In this document: positions 44,655 to 54,137 of the stretch, one piece after another
Layout of the letters: every line of letters begins with the position of its first letter
Numbering within the stretch: position 1 is the stretch's first letter
Source of the DNA: Acidimicrobiia bacterium
GTDB lineage: Bacteria > Actinomycetota > Acidimicrobiia > Acidimicrobiales > Bin134
Length of the DNA stretch: 64,000 nt
Assembly: GCA_022819825.1 (NCBI GenBank)
Contig: JAJEGM010000038.1
Coordinates: forward strand, 98,799 to 162,798
Reading direction: 5' to 3'
Translations under genes and position numbers: made by a program
Notes under the pieces: generated by a model
What the model saw: the letters and a program-made list of their open reading frames with translations, nothing else
What the model was told of the DNA's origin: nothing
The model's database searches: none

Positions 44655-46120
44655 CAGCTTTGGGCTGCCTGGTCGAGTTGGCCGGAATCGCCCAGCACCC
44701 AGGTGTCTTTCGAGCCACCGCCCTGGGAGCTGTTGACGATAAGCGATCCTTCCCGCAGGGCCACTCGGGTGAGCCCGCCGGGGATCACCTCCACCTGCTC
44801 GCCGCTCAACACGAACGGGCGCAGATCGATGTGGCGGGGGGCAAAGTGATCGCCGGCCCACGCCGGAAGCCGGGACAGGTTCACCACCTCTTGGGCGATC
44901 CAGTTGCGAGGGTCGTCGAGGATCTTCTGGCGGGCCTCGGCCAGCTCGGCATCGGTGGCCTTGGGACCGATCACGATGCCGTAGCCCCCCGATTCGGCCA
45001 CCGGCTTCACCACGAGCTGGTCGATCCGCTCCAGCACCTCGGCTCGCTGGTCTTCCTCCCACAGGAGATAGGTGTCGGCGTTGGGGATGATCGTCTCCTC
45101 GCCCAGGTAGTAGCGAATCATGTCGGGCACATAGGCGTAGACCGCTTTGTCGTCGCCCACCCCGTTGCCCACCGAGTTGGCAATCGACACCGTGCCGGCC
45201 CGGGCGGCGGCCATCAGGCCGGGCACTCCCAGGGTGGACTGGGGGTTGAACACCACCGGATCCAAGAAGGCGTCGTCGATGCGGCGGTAGATCACGTCCA
45301 CCCGCTCCAGGCCTCGGGTGGTGCGCATGGCCACCACGTGGTCGTCCACCACCAGATCGCGCCCCTCCACCAGCTCCACGCCCATGCTGCGGGCCAGAAA
45401 AGCGTGCTCGAAGTAGGCCGAGTTGAAGATGCCGGGAGTGAGCACCGCCACGGTGGGGTCGTCGCCGCAGGCGGGCGGGGCGATGGACCGCAGGGCCCGC
45501 AGCAACGAGCGCCCGTAGTGGTCTACCGACCGGACCGCCAGATCGGAGAAGGCGGCGGGCAGCAGTTTGGTCATGGCGGCCCGGTTCTCGATCACATAGG
45601 AGATGCCGCTGGGGTTGCGCAGGTTGTCTTCCAGCACCCGGTAGGCGCCGTCGCCGTCACGCACCAAGTCGATGCCGGCCACCAGACAGCGAGCCCCCAT
45701 TGGGACCGCCACATTCATGGCCTCCCGCTCGAAGCCGGTACACGAGGTGATGAGCCGGCGGGGCACGATGCCGTCGTGGACGATGGCCTGCTCGCCGGCG
45801 TAGATGTCGTCGAGGAACCGGTTGAGGGCGGTGACCCGCTGGATCAGCCCCCGCTCCAGCATGGCCCACTCCTCGGCGTCGATGACCCGGGGGAACAGGT
45901 CCATGGGCCAAGTGCGCTCGGTGCCCTCGTCGCCGCCGTACACCGTGAAGGTGATCCCCTGGCGGCGGAACGACTCATTGCGCTGCTCTTCGAGCCCCTT
46001 CACCTGCTCCAGCGTCAGCCGGTCGAACCACTCCTGCACCGGCCGATAGTGGTCCCGAGTGCGCCCATCCTCATCGACAGCCTCATCGAAGAAGCCGGGG
46101 GCGGCGGACATGGCCGCCAT
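44654..46120 (-). CDS. Circularly permuted type 2 ATP-grasp protein (DUF404/DUF407)
   Basis: 488 residues from ATG 46120 with GGAG upstream (ATG 46111 possible). Contains the FTVYGGDEGTERTWPMDLFPRVI region, CTGFEREAMNVAV, VLEDNLRNPSGISYVIENR (ATP-grasp core), and VKPVAESGGYGIVIGP. The frame can be read into the tRNA-Pro gene upstream, but that extension is antisense-like and not protein. Predicted ATP-dependent ligase forming a peptide or amide bond. Confidence 0.9.
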   Translation of the reverse strand: MAAMSAAPGFFDEAVDEDGRTRDHYRPVQEWFDRLTLEQVKGLEEQRNESFRRQGITFTVYGGDEGTERTWPMDLFPRVIDAEEWAMLERGLIQRVTALNRFLDDIYAGEQAIVHDGIVPRRLITSCTGFEREAMNVAVPMGARCLVAGIDLVRDGDGAYRVLEDNLRNPSGISYVIENRAAMTKLLPAAFSDLAVRSVDHYGRSLLRALRSIAPPACGDDPTVAVLTPGIFNSAYFEHAFLARSMGVELVEGRDLVVDDHVVAMRTTRGLERVDVIYRRIDDAFLDPVVFNPQSTLGVPGLMAAARAGTVSIANSVGNGVGDDKAVYAYVPDMIRYYLGEETIIPNADTYLLWEEDQRAEVLERIDQLVVKPVAESGGYGIVIGPKATDAELAEARQKILDDPRNWIAQEVVNLSRLPAWAGDHFAPRHIDLRPFVLSGEQVEVIPGGLTRVALREGSLIVNSSQGGGSKDTWVLGDSGQLDQAAQS

Positions 46121-46160
46121 TCTAAGTGTCTCCGTATTGCTGGCTTGACCGTCTGTCGAG

Positions 46161-46235
46161 TCGGGCTGGCCGGATTTGAACCGGCGACCCCCTGCTCCCA
46201 AAGCAGGTGCGCTGACCAAGCTGCGCCACAGCCCG
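46161..46235 (-). tRNA. tRNA-Pro (anticodon TGG)
   Basis: 75 nt. Acceptor CGGGCUG pairs with CAGCCCG, including the C1-G72 pair typical of bacterial tRNA-Pro; discriminator A. Anticodon stem CCUGC/GCAGG with loop UUUGGGA, anticodon UGG. CCA not encoded. Placed between carD and the cp-ATP-grasp gene, 40 nt upstream of the latter on the same strand. Confidence 0.95.
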
Positions 46236-46299
46236 TGTTGGGGGTAAGCGTACTCGTCGACTGGGTGGGGGAGAGAAGCTTGTTTTCGGTTGAGCAGGC

Positions 46300-46779
46300 T
46301 TAGGACAGGGCTTGCTCTACTCGGTCGAGGGCTTCGTCTTCGGAGACGTTCAACGAGAAGCTCAGCTCCGACACCAGCACATTGCGGGCCTTGGTGAAGA
46401 GGCTCTTCTCACCGGCGGACAGGCCCTTGTTCTGGTCCCGCAGCGCCAGGTTCCGCACCACCTCGGCCACCTGGTAGACGTCGCCCGACTTGAGCTTCTC
46501 CTGGTGGTTCTTGAACCGGCGGCTCCAGTTGGCTGGTTCCCGCACATCCCGCTTGCGGAGCACTTCGAACAGGTCTTCCACGTCTTCAGTGGAGATGGGC
46601 CAGCGCATCCCCACCTCTTCGGCCTTGGCGACGGGCACCGAGAGCACCATCTCACCGTGGGCCATGCGCAATACCAGGTATTCGGTCTTCTCCCCGAAGG
46701 CCTCTTTCATCTCTTTCTTGACGACGGTTGCCGCCCCGTGGTGGGGGTAGACAACCTTGTCACCTTTTTTGAACGTCAT
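46300..46779 (-). CDS. carD: CarD-family transcriptional regulator
   Basis: 159 residues from ATG 46779 with GGAG upstream; longer readings run into untranslated leader. N-terminal RNAP-interacting domain (KKGDKVVYPHHGAATV) and C-terminal DNA-contact helices (SRRFKNHQEKLKSGDVYQVAEVVRNL). CarD stabilises the open promoter complex and is essential in mycobacteria. It is a strong actinobacterial-type marker. Confidence 0.93.
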   Translation of the reverse strand: MTFKKGDKVVYPHHGAATVVKKEMKEAFGEKTEYLVLRMAHGEMVLSVPVAKAEEVGMRWPISTEDVEDLFEVLRKRDVREPANWSRRFKNHQEKLKSGDVYQVAEVVRNLALRDQNKGLSAGEKSLFTKARNVLVSELSFSLNVSEDEALDRVEQALS

Positions 46780-46925
46780 CGTGCTCCGTGGGGGCTCGGG
46801 GGAACCCCATAAGGATGCCATCATCGGATGCGGTTTCGCATCTTGGGTGCTTTCTTCCTCGTAAGCGCCTGCTTTCGGGCTGAACTCCATGCACCGGTGC
46901 GGCCCAGAGGCCAAGATGGGCGGGG

Positions 46926-47948
46926 ATGGCTTCGCTTCGCACCGAGATAACCGAGATCGTCACCGGGCTGGGGATGCTCGGTTTGGCGTCGGTGGACGAG
47001 GCGCTGGCGGCTCGGCCTGAGGCGATGGTGGGGGTGGAGCACCGGCACTACGACAAGCTGGTCGCCGCCCGGGCCGACGGCAAGCACGGGGTGCAGTTTG
47101 ACGAGGCCTGGGCCAACGGCGTGGCGTTTGCCGCCGCGGAAGACGGCCTGCGGGATCGGCAGCCGAAGCGGGTGGAGTGGAAGGGGCCGCACCAGGCGCC
47201 CTCCTATGAGCAGACGCCGGCTGATCTGCGGATCGACCATGTGTATCTGGTGAGCTGCAAGTACGGGTCGAGGCTGCTGCACAACGTGTCGCCGGGGCAT
47301 CTGTTCGATCGGCTGCTGGTGATGAGACCACCAAAGGCGAAGGATTGGTATGCCGAGGTGGCTGCTGAGGAGTACCAGTCTTTGTACCGGGCGGCTCGGG
47401 AGTATCTCATCACCCATGAAGACGGATTCGACGACCTGCCGTCGAGGGTGACCGACTTGAGCGCTGACCAGCACAAACGCCTCAAGCGGCCGTTCTCTCG
47501 TCGGTGGCCGGAGTCGTTGGCTGAGCCGGCCCATTGGTTCTCGGTGGCGGTGTCACACGCCTCTGCCGAGCGGTGGCTAAAGGCGCTGGGAAATCGAGCG
47601 ACCCAGAGGGAGGAAGCCCTCTGGCGGCTGCTGCGGCTTCAGCCTGCGCCCTACTTCGTGTTGGGCACCGATCACCGCCGCCGACCGGTGCGCTATCGGG
47701 TGGACACCCCGTGGGATTTCCGCCAGCGGTTCGCATTCAAGTCGTTCGACGTGTGGCCCGAGGCCCGGGTGCAGCCGGTGGTGCGCTGGCGGGGCGATCT
47801 GATTGTCAAGGCCACCGGCACCCCCGTACACGTGGACGGGCATGTGGAGGTGCGCTGGAGCCACGGCCGCTTCCAGGGGTCGCCCGAGGCCAAGGTGTAT
47901 CTGAAGACCCCCCATTTGGAGACCCCGGGCTATACGGAGCTCGAGTAG
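46926..47948 (+). CDS. Hypothetical protein, possible PD-(D/E)xK-like core
   Basis: 340 residues, no signal or membrane segment. Central VEWKGPH ... RIDHVYLVSCKYGSRLL resembles a nuclease-like Asp-x(n)-Lys core, but this is weak. The rest is rich in basic and aromatic residues (RFAFKSFDVWPEARVQP). No family recognised. Divergent from carD, with 146 nt between starts. Could act on nucleic acid; unproven. Confidence 0.5.
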   Translation: MASLRTEITEIVTGLGMLGLASVDEALAARPEAMVGVEHRHYDKLVAARADGKHGVQFDEAWANGVAFAAAEDGLRDRQPKRVEWKGPHQAPSYEQTPADLRIDHVYLVSCKYGSRLLHNVSPGHLFDRLLVMRPPKAKDWYAEVAAEEYQSLYRAAREYLITHEDGFDDLPSRVTDLSADQHKRLKRPFSRRWPESLAEPAHWFSVAVSHASAERWLKALGNRATQREEALWRLLRLQPAPYFVLGTDHRRRPVRYRVDTPWDFRQRFAFKSFDVWPEARVQPVVRWRGDLIVKATGTPVHVDGHVEVRWSHGRFQGSPEAKVYLKTPHLETPGYTELE

Positions 47949-47951
47949 GAG

Positions 47952-48665
47952 TCAGGCCCAGATGGCCATCGGGTAGCCGGTGGCGTCGAGTTCTCCTCGC
48001 CCCAGGATCAGTGCTGCGCTGGCGGCCATGCGCCGGGCGGTCCAGGCGGCGGCCGCGGCGTCGAGCAAGTCGTCTGGGGTCGCGCCCGGAAGGGATGGGG
48101 GAGCTGCGCGCAGGTTGTCGAATTCCGGTGCCAGCGCAGCCATGCGCTCAGCCTGTCCGGCCGCTTGGCGCTTGGACACCGACATGGGCTCACCGGCCAG
48201 CACGGCGAAGCTGGTCTCGGGGTGGACTTCTGCGGCCTGGGGCTTTGCGTGAGGGGCGAGGTCTTCTGGGATCAGCACGGCTCGCACTTCCCGCACTTTG
48301 GGCAGCAAGTGGAATGCCTGGATGGACAGGCCCCGGCTGGTGCCCTCTCTTGACAGCCGATTGGCCTCGGCGTGGTCGGCGGCGTCGAGCGCGCCCAGCG
48401 GCGGAGTCCAGAACAGCGAGGAGCGGCGGGGGCCGAGGAGCTCTCGGGCCTCAATGTCGGAGCGGCGCAGGTCTTGACCTGGCAGTCCGATGGGCATGTC
48501 GACGCCAACGGCCACCAGCCTTTGGGACCGTGCTTCGGCCCATACGTCGGCGAACGACGGCCACACCGAGAACGCCACCGGGGAGCCGGGAGTGGTGGCG
48601 GTGGTGGCCATGACCCATCCGCCCTTGGCCGCATCCACACCGGCGACCAGCGGTGCGTCACTCAA
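47952..48665 (-). CDS. DUF429-domain protein (predicted RNase H-like fold)
   Basis: 237 residues from TTG 48665, which has GAGGT five bases upstream and overlaps the stop of the upstream cyclase gene; a longer start would overlap much more of that gene. Conserved acidic positions of DUF429: GVDAAKGGW, VGVDMPIGL, AEVHPETSF and DDLLDA. The fold resembles RNase H; activity has not been established for the family. Confidence 0.75.
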   Translation of the reverse strand: MSDAPLVAGVDAAKGGWVMATTATTPGSPVAFSVWPSFADVWAEARSQRLVAVGVDMPIGLPGQDLRRSDIEARELLGPRRSSLFWTPPLGALDAADHAEANRLSREGTSRGLSIQAFHLLPKVREVRAVLIPEDLAPHAKPQAAEVHPETSFAVLAGEPMSVSKRQAAGQAERMAALAPEFDNLRAAPPSLPGATPDDLLDAAAAAWTARRMAASAALILGRGELDATGYPMAIWA

Positions 48666-49761
48666 AGCGGACCTCGAAGATGGTGGGCCAGCGCTTGCCG
48701 GTGATGAGGAACGTCCCGGTGTCGGGTCGATAGGCGATGCCGTTGAGAACATCGTTGCTGTCGGTCAACGCCGGGTGGGGGCTGATGATCCCGGCCATGT
48801 CGGCCTCGGCGATGATCGCCCCGTTGTCCGGGTCGATCACCACGATGCGATCGGTAAGCCAGACATTGGCCCACACGTCGTCGCCGACGCACTCCAGTTC
48901 GTTGAGCCGGTTCACCGGGCTGCCATCGGCCCGGGTGACCAGAACTGTGTCCATCACCTCGAACGTGGTGGGGTGGCGGAAGCTGAGTGTGTTCGACCCG
49001 TCGCTCATCACCAGACGGTCGCCGTCGTGGCACAACCCCCAGCCCTCGCCGGAGTAGGTGAAGCTGCCGGATTGCTCGAGCGTGTCCCGGTGGTGGACCG
49101 TGGCTGTGCCCGCCTGCCAGGTGAGCCAGATGAGCTGGTCGCCAACCAGGGCCAGACCCTCCCCGAAGTGCTGGGGATCGGCGGCGGTCTCTTGGAGCAC
49201 CCTCCCAGTGGGCAAATCCACCACTCGGAGCACGGATTGCCCTCGTAACCCGGTGCTCTCATACACCAGGCCGTCGAACCAAAGCAGCCCTTGAGTGAAC
49301 GCCGAGGTGTCGTGGGGGTGGGAGGCCACCACCTGGTAGGTGAGCGTTCCCGACCAAGCGGGGGATGGTGTAGCGGCCGCGGTGGGTTCCGCGGTTGCGG
49401 GGATGGTGCGCTCTGGGATTGGGGTCGAAGGTTGGTCGGTTGGCCGGGCGGTGGGTTGGACGGCTGTCGGTTGGGATGTGGGACCCACGGGGGCTGAGGT
49501 GCTGACCGGGGTGGGAGAGGGGGGCGAGGACTCAGGGGCAGGGGTGCGCTCAGCGGTGGGTGACGCAGTGGTTGGCTCCGCAGAGTGGTCAGCTGTCGAT
49601 TGGGCCGTGGGAGCAGTCGAAGTAGGTGCCCCGGCTGATGATGTGGCCACCGGGATTGTCGGGGACGGAGGCGCGTCGGAGCCGCAGGCGGCCAACAGAG
49701 CCATGGCAGCCAGCAGCCAGAATGCGATGCTCAGGGTGCGACTAGGAGACAGAGCCGCCAT
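48658..49761 (-). CDS. Glutaminyl-peptide cyclotransferase (plant/bacterial type), secreted lipoprotein
   Basis: 367 residues. Signal with lipobox LLAACGS, Ser/Thr/Pro-rich linker to about residue 140, then a five-bladed propeller glutaminyl cyclase domain (SHPHDTSAFTQGLLWFDG, TGLRGQS, GEGWGLCHDG, RLNELECVGDDVWANVW). It converts N-terminal Gln to pyroglutamate on exported peptides. Coupled to the DUF429 gene by overlapping stop and start. Mucin-like linker suggests cell-surface exposure. Confidence 0.88.
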   Translation of the reverse strand: MAALSPSRTLSIAFWLLAAMALLAACGSDAPPSPTIPVATSSAGAPTSTAPTAQSTADHSAEPTTASPTAERTPAPESSPPSPTPVSTSAPVGPTSQPTAVQPTARPTDQPSTPIPERTIPATAEPTAAATPSPAWSGTLTYQVVASHPHDTSAFTQGLLWFDGLVYESTGLRGQSVLRVVDLPTGRVLQETAADPQHFGEGLALVGDQLIWLTWQAGTATVHHRDTLEQSGSFTYSGEGWGLCHDGDRLVMSDGSNTLSFRHPTTFEVMDTVLVTRADGSPVNRLNELECVGDDVWANVWLTDRIVVIDPDNGAIIAEADMAGIISPHPALTDSNDVLNGIAYRPDTGTFLITGKRWPTIFEVRFE

Positions 49762-49808
49762 TTTTGCTCAAATGCGCCCCTCGGTCAGAGGGGTGCCACA
49801 CTTGGCCG

Positions 49809-50894
49809 GTGGATTTCTCCTTTTCTGAGCAGGAGCAGGCGGTCGCCGATCTGAGCCGTCAGATTCTGGGCGACTTGTCGACCCCGGAGCGGCACAAGCA
49901 TTTGGAGGCCGACGGCCTGACCCACGACGACTATGTGTGGGGGGAGTTGTGCGATGCCGGGCTGGTGGGAGTGTCGTTGCCCGAGGAGTGTGGCGGGGGC
50001 GGCTTGGGCTTTCTGGCCACCTGCCTGATGCTGGAGGAGATCGGGCGCACCACCGCCCGGGTGCCGTTTCTGGCGCCAGTGGCGGCGATGGCGGTGGCCG
50101 AGTTCGACCCCGACGAGGATCTGCTGGCGGAGATGGCCACCGGATCGGCGCTGGTGTCGCCAGCGCTAGTGGAGCCGGGCCGCGATCCCGGCGAACCCTC
50201 TGCAACAGCGGTGGCGGCCGGCGACAGCTGGACGGTGAGCGGCACCAAGGAGATGGTCCCGTTCGCCGATCAGGCCGATTGCTTCCTGGTTCCCGCATCC
50301 ACGAACCACGGCGTCGGGCTGTTCTTGGTACACAATGCCGCCCCATCGGTGGAGGTTGATCCCCAGGAGGCCACGTCGGGCTTGGTCGAGGGGAAGGTGG
50401 TGCTGGTTGACGCACCGGCTGATCGGCTGGGTACCGGCGCAGAGGCGGTGGACTGGCTGGTGCAGCGTTGTACGGCCGCGCTGAGCGCGGTGGCTGTGGG
50501 GGTGGTGAGCGAAGCTCTGCGGCTGACCGCGGCCTACACCAGCGAACGGGAGCAGTTCGGCCGCCCCATCGCCACCTTCCAGGCCGTCGGCCAGCGGGTG
50601 GGCGACGCCTACATCGATACCGAGGCCATCCGGCTCACCGCCCTGCAAGCCTGCTGGCGCCTCGACCAGGGGCTGGAGGCATCAACCGAGGTGGCGGTGG
50701 CCAAGTACTGGGCCGCCGACGGCGGCCAACGGGTAGCCAACGCCGCCCAGCACCTCCACGGCGGCATGGGCGTAGACCGCGACTACCCCCTCTGGCGCTA
50801 CTACGTATGGGCCAAGCACCTCGAGCTCTCGCTAGGCGGGTCCACCGCCCAACTCCTCCGCATCGGCGAAGCCCTCGCCGCCGGCACCGCCTAA
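49809..50894 (+). CDS. Acyl-CoA dehydrogenase family protein
   Basis: 361 residues from GTG 49809. N-terminal helical domain (FSEQEQAVADLSRQIL), LPEECGGGGLGF, C-terminal AAQHLHGGMGVDRDYPLWRYYVWAK. The usual catalytic Glu signature is not obvious, as in the non-catalytic partners of actinobacterial heteromeric acyl-CoA dehydrogenases (e.g. FadE pairs in steroid degradation). Its catalytic role is uncertain. Precedes the sulfotransferase gene. Confidence 0.85.
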   Translation: MDFSFSEQEQAVADLSRQILGDLSTPERHKHLEADGLTHDDYVWGELCDAGLVGVSLPEECGGGGLGFLATCLMLEEIGRTTARVPFLAPVAAMAVAEFDPDEDLLAEMATGSALVSPALVEPGRDPGEPSATAVAAGDSWTVSGTKEMVPFADQADCFLVPASTNHGVGLFLVHNAAPSVEVDPQEATSGLVEGKVVLVDAPADRLGTGAEAVDWLVQRCTAALSAVAVGVVSEALRLTAAYTSEREQFGRPIATFQAVGQRVGDAYIDTEAIRLTALQACWRLDQGLEASTEVAVAKYWAADGGQRVANAAQHLHGGMGVDRDYPLWRYYVWAKHLELSLGGSTAQLLRIGEALAAGTA

Positions 50895-50929
50895 GGCCAA
50901 ACGGCATTGGGGCGTTACCCTACGCCACC

Positions 50930-52195
50930 ATGAGCGATGCCAAGCGAGACGTCAGGGCCTCCGACAAGTCGTCTCTTCCCATGGTGGTGCGGGCGATGAA
51001 CAGCTATGGCCGCACCGTTCGCCGCATCCGACCTGGGCACGGTCGGTTCAATGCCGATGCCCTGGTGAGCAAGGCCCAGGAGTCGGCCAAGCTCGACGAC
51101 TTCGGTCCCGACGGCTGGCAAGAGGGATTCGAGATCCTGGTCGACTCGATCAACAACGAGGGCAATCCGAGCCAGTTAGGCCGGATGATCCTGGGAGGCC
51201 TCATCGACTCCACGCTTCAGATGCGGTTGCGGGTGGTGGACTGGGCCAACCAGCACCCTGAGGTGGCCAAAGAGCAGGTGACTGCCCCGATCGTGGTAAC
51301 CGGCCTGCCCCGTACCGGGACCACCTTGCTCAGCAATCTGCTGGATCTCGATCCGATGAACCGGTCGCTGTTGGGCTGGGAGGGCGGGGTAGTGGCCCCG
51401 CCCCCCACGCTGTCGAATCACCGGGAAGACCCCCGCATTGCCGAATCGGCCAAGGGCTCGGGCCAGTTGGCCAAGCTGGCCCCCAAAGTGCAGGCCATGC
51501 ACCCCATGGCGGCCACGCTGCCCACCGAGTGCGTGACGCTTCTGGGCGGGGAGTTCAAGTCGATCCACTTCGAGACCCAGGGCACATTCAACACCTACGG
51601 AGCTTGGTTCGAGACCTGCGACATGGTGCCTGCCTATGAGTTCCATCGCCTGTGCTTGCAGGTGCTGCAATCGGGCATCCCCACCCACCGGTGGTCGTTG
51701 AAGACACCCGGCCACATGTGGCACCTAGACGCGTTGTATGCCGTATATCCCGACGCCCGGGTGGTGTGGACCCATCGCGATCCGCTGAAGGTGGTCGGTT
51801 CGGTGGCCAGCCTCAACTGCACCCTCCACGCCACCAACACCGACAAGGTGGACTTCAACGCAGTGGGCCGCATCTGGAGAGACAAGTGCCTGCACGGCAT
51901 CAAGGCCGGCACCGAGTTCCGAGACCGCCGGGGATCAGACGACACCGTGTTCGATCTCCAGTACGCCGAGCTGATGGACGACCCGGTCGGCTCAGTAGAG
52001 CGCATCTACCGCCACTTCAACATGGAGCTCGACGATCTCGGCCGACGCAAGATGGCCGCCTGGATGGAAGAAAACCCCCAAGACCGCTTCGGCCGCCACC
52101 GCTACACCCTCGACCAGTTCGGCCTGTCAGCCGAAGAAGTCCGCCAACAGTTCGCCCACTACACCGAGCGCTACGAAGTCCCCTCTGAGGGCTAG
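50930..52195 (+). CDS. Sulfotransferase-family protein
   Basis: 421 residues from ATG 50930. PAPS-binding loop TGLPRTGTTLLSNLL (about 125-139), 3'-phosphate region HRDPLKVVGSVASL. N-terminal charged extension of about 100 residues. Could sulfate or otherwise recognise an alcohol or steroid; some of these proteins are catabolic in function. No PAPS genes nearby. Confidence 0.8.
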   Translation: MSDAKRDVRASDKSSLPMVVRAMNSYGRTVRRIRPGHGRFNADALVSKAQESAKLDDFGPDGWQEGFEILVDSINNEGNPSQLGRMILGGLIDSTLQMRLRVVDWANQHPEVAKEQVTAPIVVTGLPRTGTTLLSNLLDLDPMNRSLLGWEGGVVAPPPTLSNHREDPRIAESAKGSGQLAKLAPKVQAMHPMAATLPTECVTLLGGEFKSIHFETQGTFNTYGAWFETCDMVPAYEFHRLCLQVLQSGIPTHRWSLKTPGHMWHLDALYAVYPDARVVWTHRDPLKVVGSVASLNCTLHATNTDKVDFNAVGRIWRDKCLHGIKAGTEFRDRRGSDDTVFDLQYAELMDDPVGSVERIYRHFNMELDDLGRRKMAAWMEENPQDRFGRHRYTLDQFGLSAEEVRQQFAHYTERYEVPSEG

Positions 52196-53143
52196 ATGAT
52201 GGCAGGGCTCTTCCCAGAGGTTGAGCCATTCGAGGCTGGCCATTTGGACGTCGGCAACGGGAACAGCATCTATTGGGAAGCCTGTGGCAACCCAGAGGGC
52301 AAGCCTGCTTTGGTGGTGCACGGCGGGCCGGGGAGCGGCTGCACTCCGACGCATCGGCGGTTCTTCGACCCTTCGGTCTACAGGATTGTGCTGTTCGATC
52401 ATCGAGGTTCGGGCCGCAGCACGCCGCATGCCGGTTACGAAGGCACGAGCCTTGAGCACAACAACACTGACCACTTGGTGCGGGACATAGAGGCCCTTCG
52501 GTCCCATCTGGGAATCGACCGGTGGCTCGTCTTCGGCAACAGCTGGGGTTCGACACTCGCGCTCGTCTATGGCCAGCGGCACCCCGAGCGGGTGTCGGAG
52601 ATCGTGCTGCTAGCAGTGACCACTTCTGATCCAGATGAGATCCACTGGCTGTACCACGGCGCCGGCCGTCTCTTCCCAGACGCCTGGGAGCGGTTTCACG
52701 CGAGTGCGGGGGTCAGCGGCCGAGATGACGATCTCGTTGCCGCCTACTACCGCTTGCTCAACAGCCCCGATCTCAGCATGCGCGAGCATGCTGCCGCTGA
52801 GTGGTGTCGGTGGGAGGACGCAGTGGTTTCAGGTGCCGAACCGAATCCCCGATACGAAGATCCTCGCTTCCGCATGGCCTTCGCCCGCATCGTCACCCAC
52901 TACTTCCATCACGGGGCCTGGCTCGAACCCCGCCAGATCATCCGCAACGTCCACCAACTGCACGATATTCCGGCAGTGCTGATCCACGGCCAACTCGATC
53001 ACAGCACCCCGATCGCCACCGCCCAGGAGCTAGCCGACGCCTGGCCCGATAGCGAACTCATTGTCGTAGACGCTGGCCATCTCGCCGGAGAGCCAGCAAT
53101 GGTGGAGGCGGCCATCAACGCGACCAACCGCTGCGGCGGCTAG
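52196..53143 (+). CDS. pip: Prolyl aminopeptidase (alpha/beta hydrolase)
   Basis: 315 residues. Oxyanion loop HGGPGSG, DHRGSGRSTPHA, nucleophile GNSWGS, catalytic Asp in GQLDHSTP and His in DAGHLAGE. Length and HGGPGSG place it with proline iminopeptidase (S33 family), releasing N-terminal proline. Starts directly after the sulfotransferase stop (0 nt gap). A codon-2 ATG is an alternative start. Confidence 0.9.
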   Translation: MMAGLFPEVEPFEAGHLDVGNGNSIYWEACGNPEGKPALVVHGGPGSGCTPTHRRFFDPSVYRIVLFDHRGSGRSTPHAGYEGTSLEHNNTDHLVRDIEALRSHLGIDRWLVFGNSWGSTLALVYGQRHPERVSEIVLLAVTTSDPDEIHWLYHGAGRLFPDAWERFHASAGVSGRDDDLVAAYYRLLNSPDLSMREHAAAEWCRWEDAVVSGAEPNPRYEDPRFRMAFARIVTHYFHHGAWLEPRQIIRNVHQLHDIPAVLIHGQLDHSTPIATAQELADAWPDSELIVVDAGHLAGEPAMVEAAINATNRCGG

Positions 53144-54114
53144 AGGTGGGGCAGGACCTCGGTTTCGAAGAGTCTTAGGTTTTCCCAGGCCACGGCGGGG
53201 TCTAGGCCGCCCATTAGGGGGTGGAACATTAGGGCGTCGAAGTCGCCCATGGCCTGGATCATCTCGATGGCCTCGGCGGGAGAGATGAGGTGGTGAAGGC
53301 CCATGGCTCGGAGGGCATCGGCGTCGTTGACGGGCTCGTAGCCGGTGGCGGCGCCCGACTCTGCGGCCCATTGGCCGTAGGCGTTCATCTCGTGGAGGGC
53401 GTGGGGGGCGACTTGGGCCCAGGTGGCGTCGGGGTCGTGGGTGATGTGCAGGTAGCCGACGCCGCCGGAGGTGGCCGGGCCGGGGTCGTCACCGCCGAGC
53501 TTGATCACCTCGTCTCGGTAGAAATCCCAGAACTCGGGCATGGTGGGCAGGAATCCGTCCGCGATGCGGGCCGCTCGGCGGGCCGCCGCCTCGCCGCTGC
53601 CGCCCAGCCAGATGGCCGGCCGGGGATCCTGATACGGGGTGGGGGTCACCCGCACGGTGCGGCCCCGGAACTCGAAGGGCTCGCCGGTCCACGCCGCCTT
53701 GAGGGTCTCCACCATCTCCACGGTCAGGCGCACCCGGTCGGCGGTGGTGTACCCGAACATCTCGAACTCCGAGGGCACATACCCCCCGGCCACCGTCACG
53801 CTGATGCGGCCCTTGCTGATCCGATCCAGCACCGCCAGGTCTTCGGCGATCCGCAGCGGGTCGTGCATCGGGGCAATGAGAGCGGCCAGCATGATGTGGA
53901 TGTTCTCGGTGCGAGCGGCGATGGCCGAGGCCAGCGCCACCAGCGAGGGCAGGTAGCCGTCGTCGGAGCCGTGGTGCTCCGACAGCGTGACCGACACGAA
54001 GCCCAAGTTTTCGGCCCACACCGCCTGCTCGATGGCGGCGTGGTACAGCTCCTCCACCGGCACCGGGCAGATGTCCGGGCAGCGGAAGTCGTAGCGGATG
54101 TTGAGCAGGGCCAT
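53140..54114 (-). CDS. LLM-class flavin-dependent oxidoreductase
   Basis: 324 residues, luciferase-like TIM barrel: SVTLSEHHGSDDGYLPS, IHIMLAALIAPMHDPLRIAEDLAVLD, RISVTVAGGYVPSEFEMFG, and PAIWLGGSGEAAARRAAR. Complete. Downstream of the second LLM gene, so the two form a tandem pair with likely related substrates. Confidence 0.88.
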   Translation of the reverse strand: MALLNIRYDFRCPDICPVPVEELYHAAIEQAVWAENLGFVSVTLSEHHGSDDGYLPSLVALASAIAARTENIHIMLAALIAPMHDPLRIAEDLAVLDRISKGRISVTVAGGYVPSEFEMFGYTTADRVRLTVEMVETLKAAWTGEPFEFRGRTVRVTPTPYQDPRPAIWLGGSGEAAARRAARIADGFLPTMPEFWDFYRDEVIKLGGDDPGPATSGGVGYLHITHDPDATWAQVAPHALHEMNAYGQWAAESGAATGYEPVNDADALRAMGLHHLISPAEAIEMIQAMGDFDALMFHPLMGGLDPAVAWENLRLFETEVLPHL

Positions 54115-54137
54115 GGCCGCCTCCTGTCAGTTGTGCG

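Noticed and set aside
46121..46219. N-terminal extension of the cp-ATP-grasp ORF through tRNA-Pro
   Set aside because: The extra residues are the tRNA sequence translated, and a well-placed ATG with a ribosome site lies at 46120.
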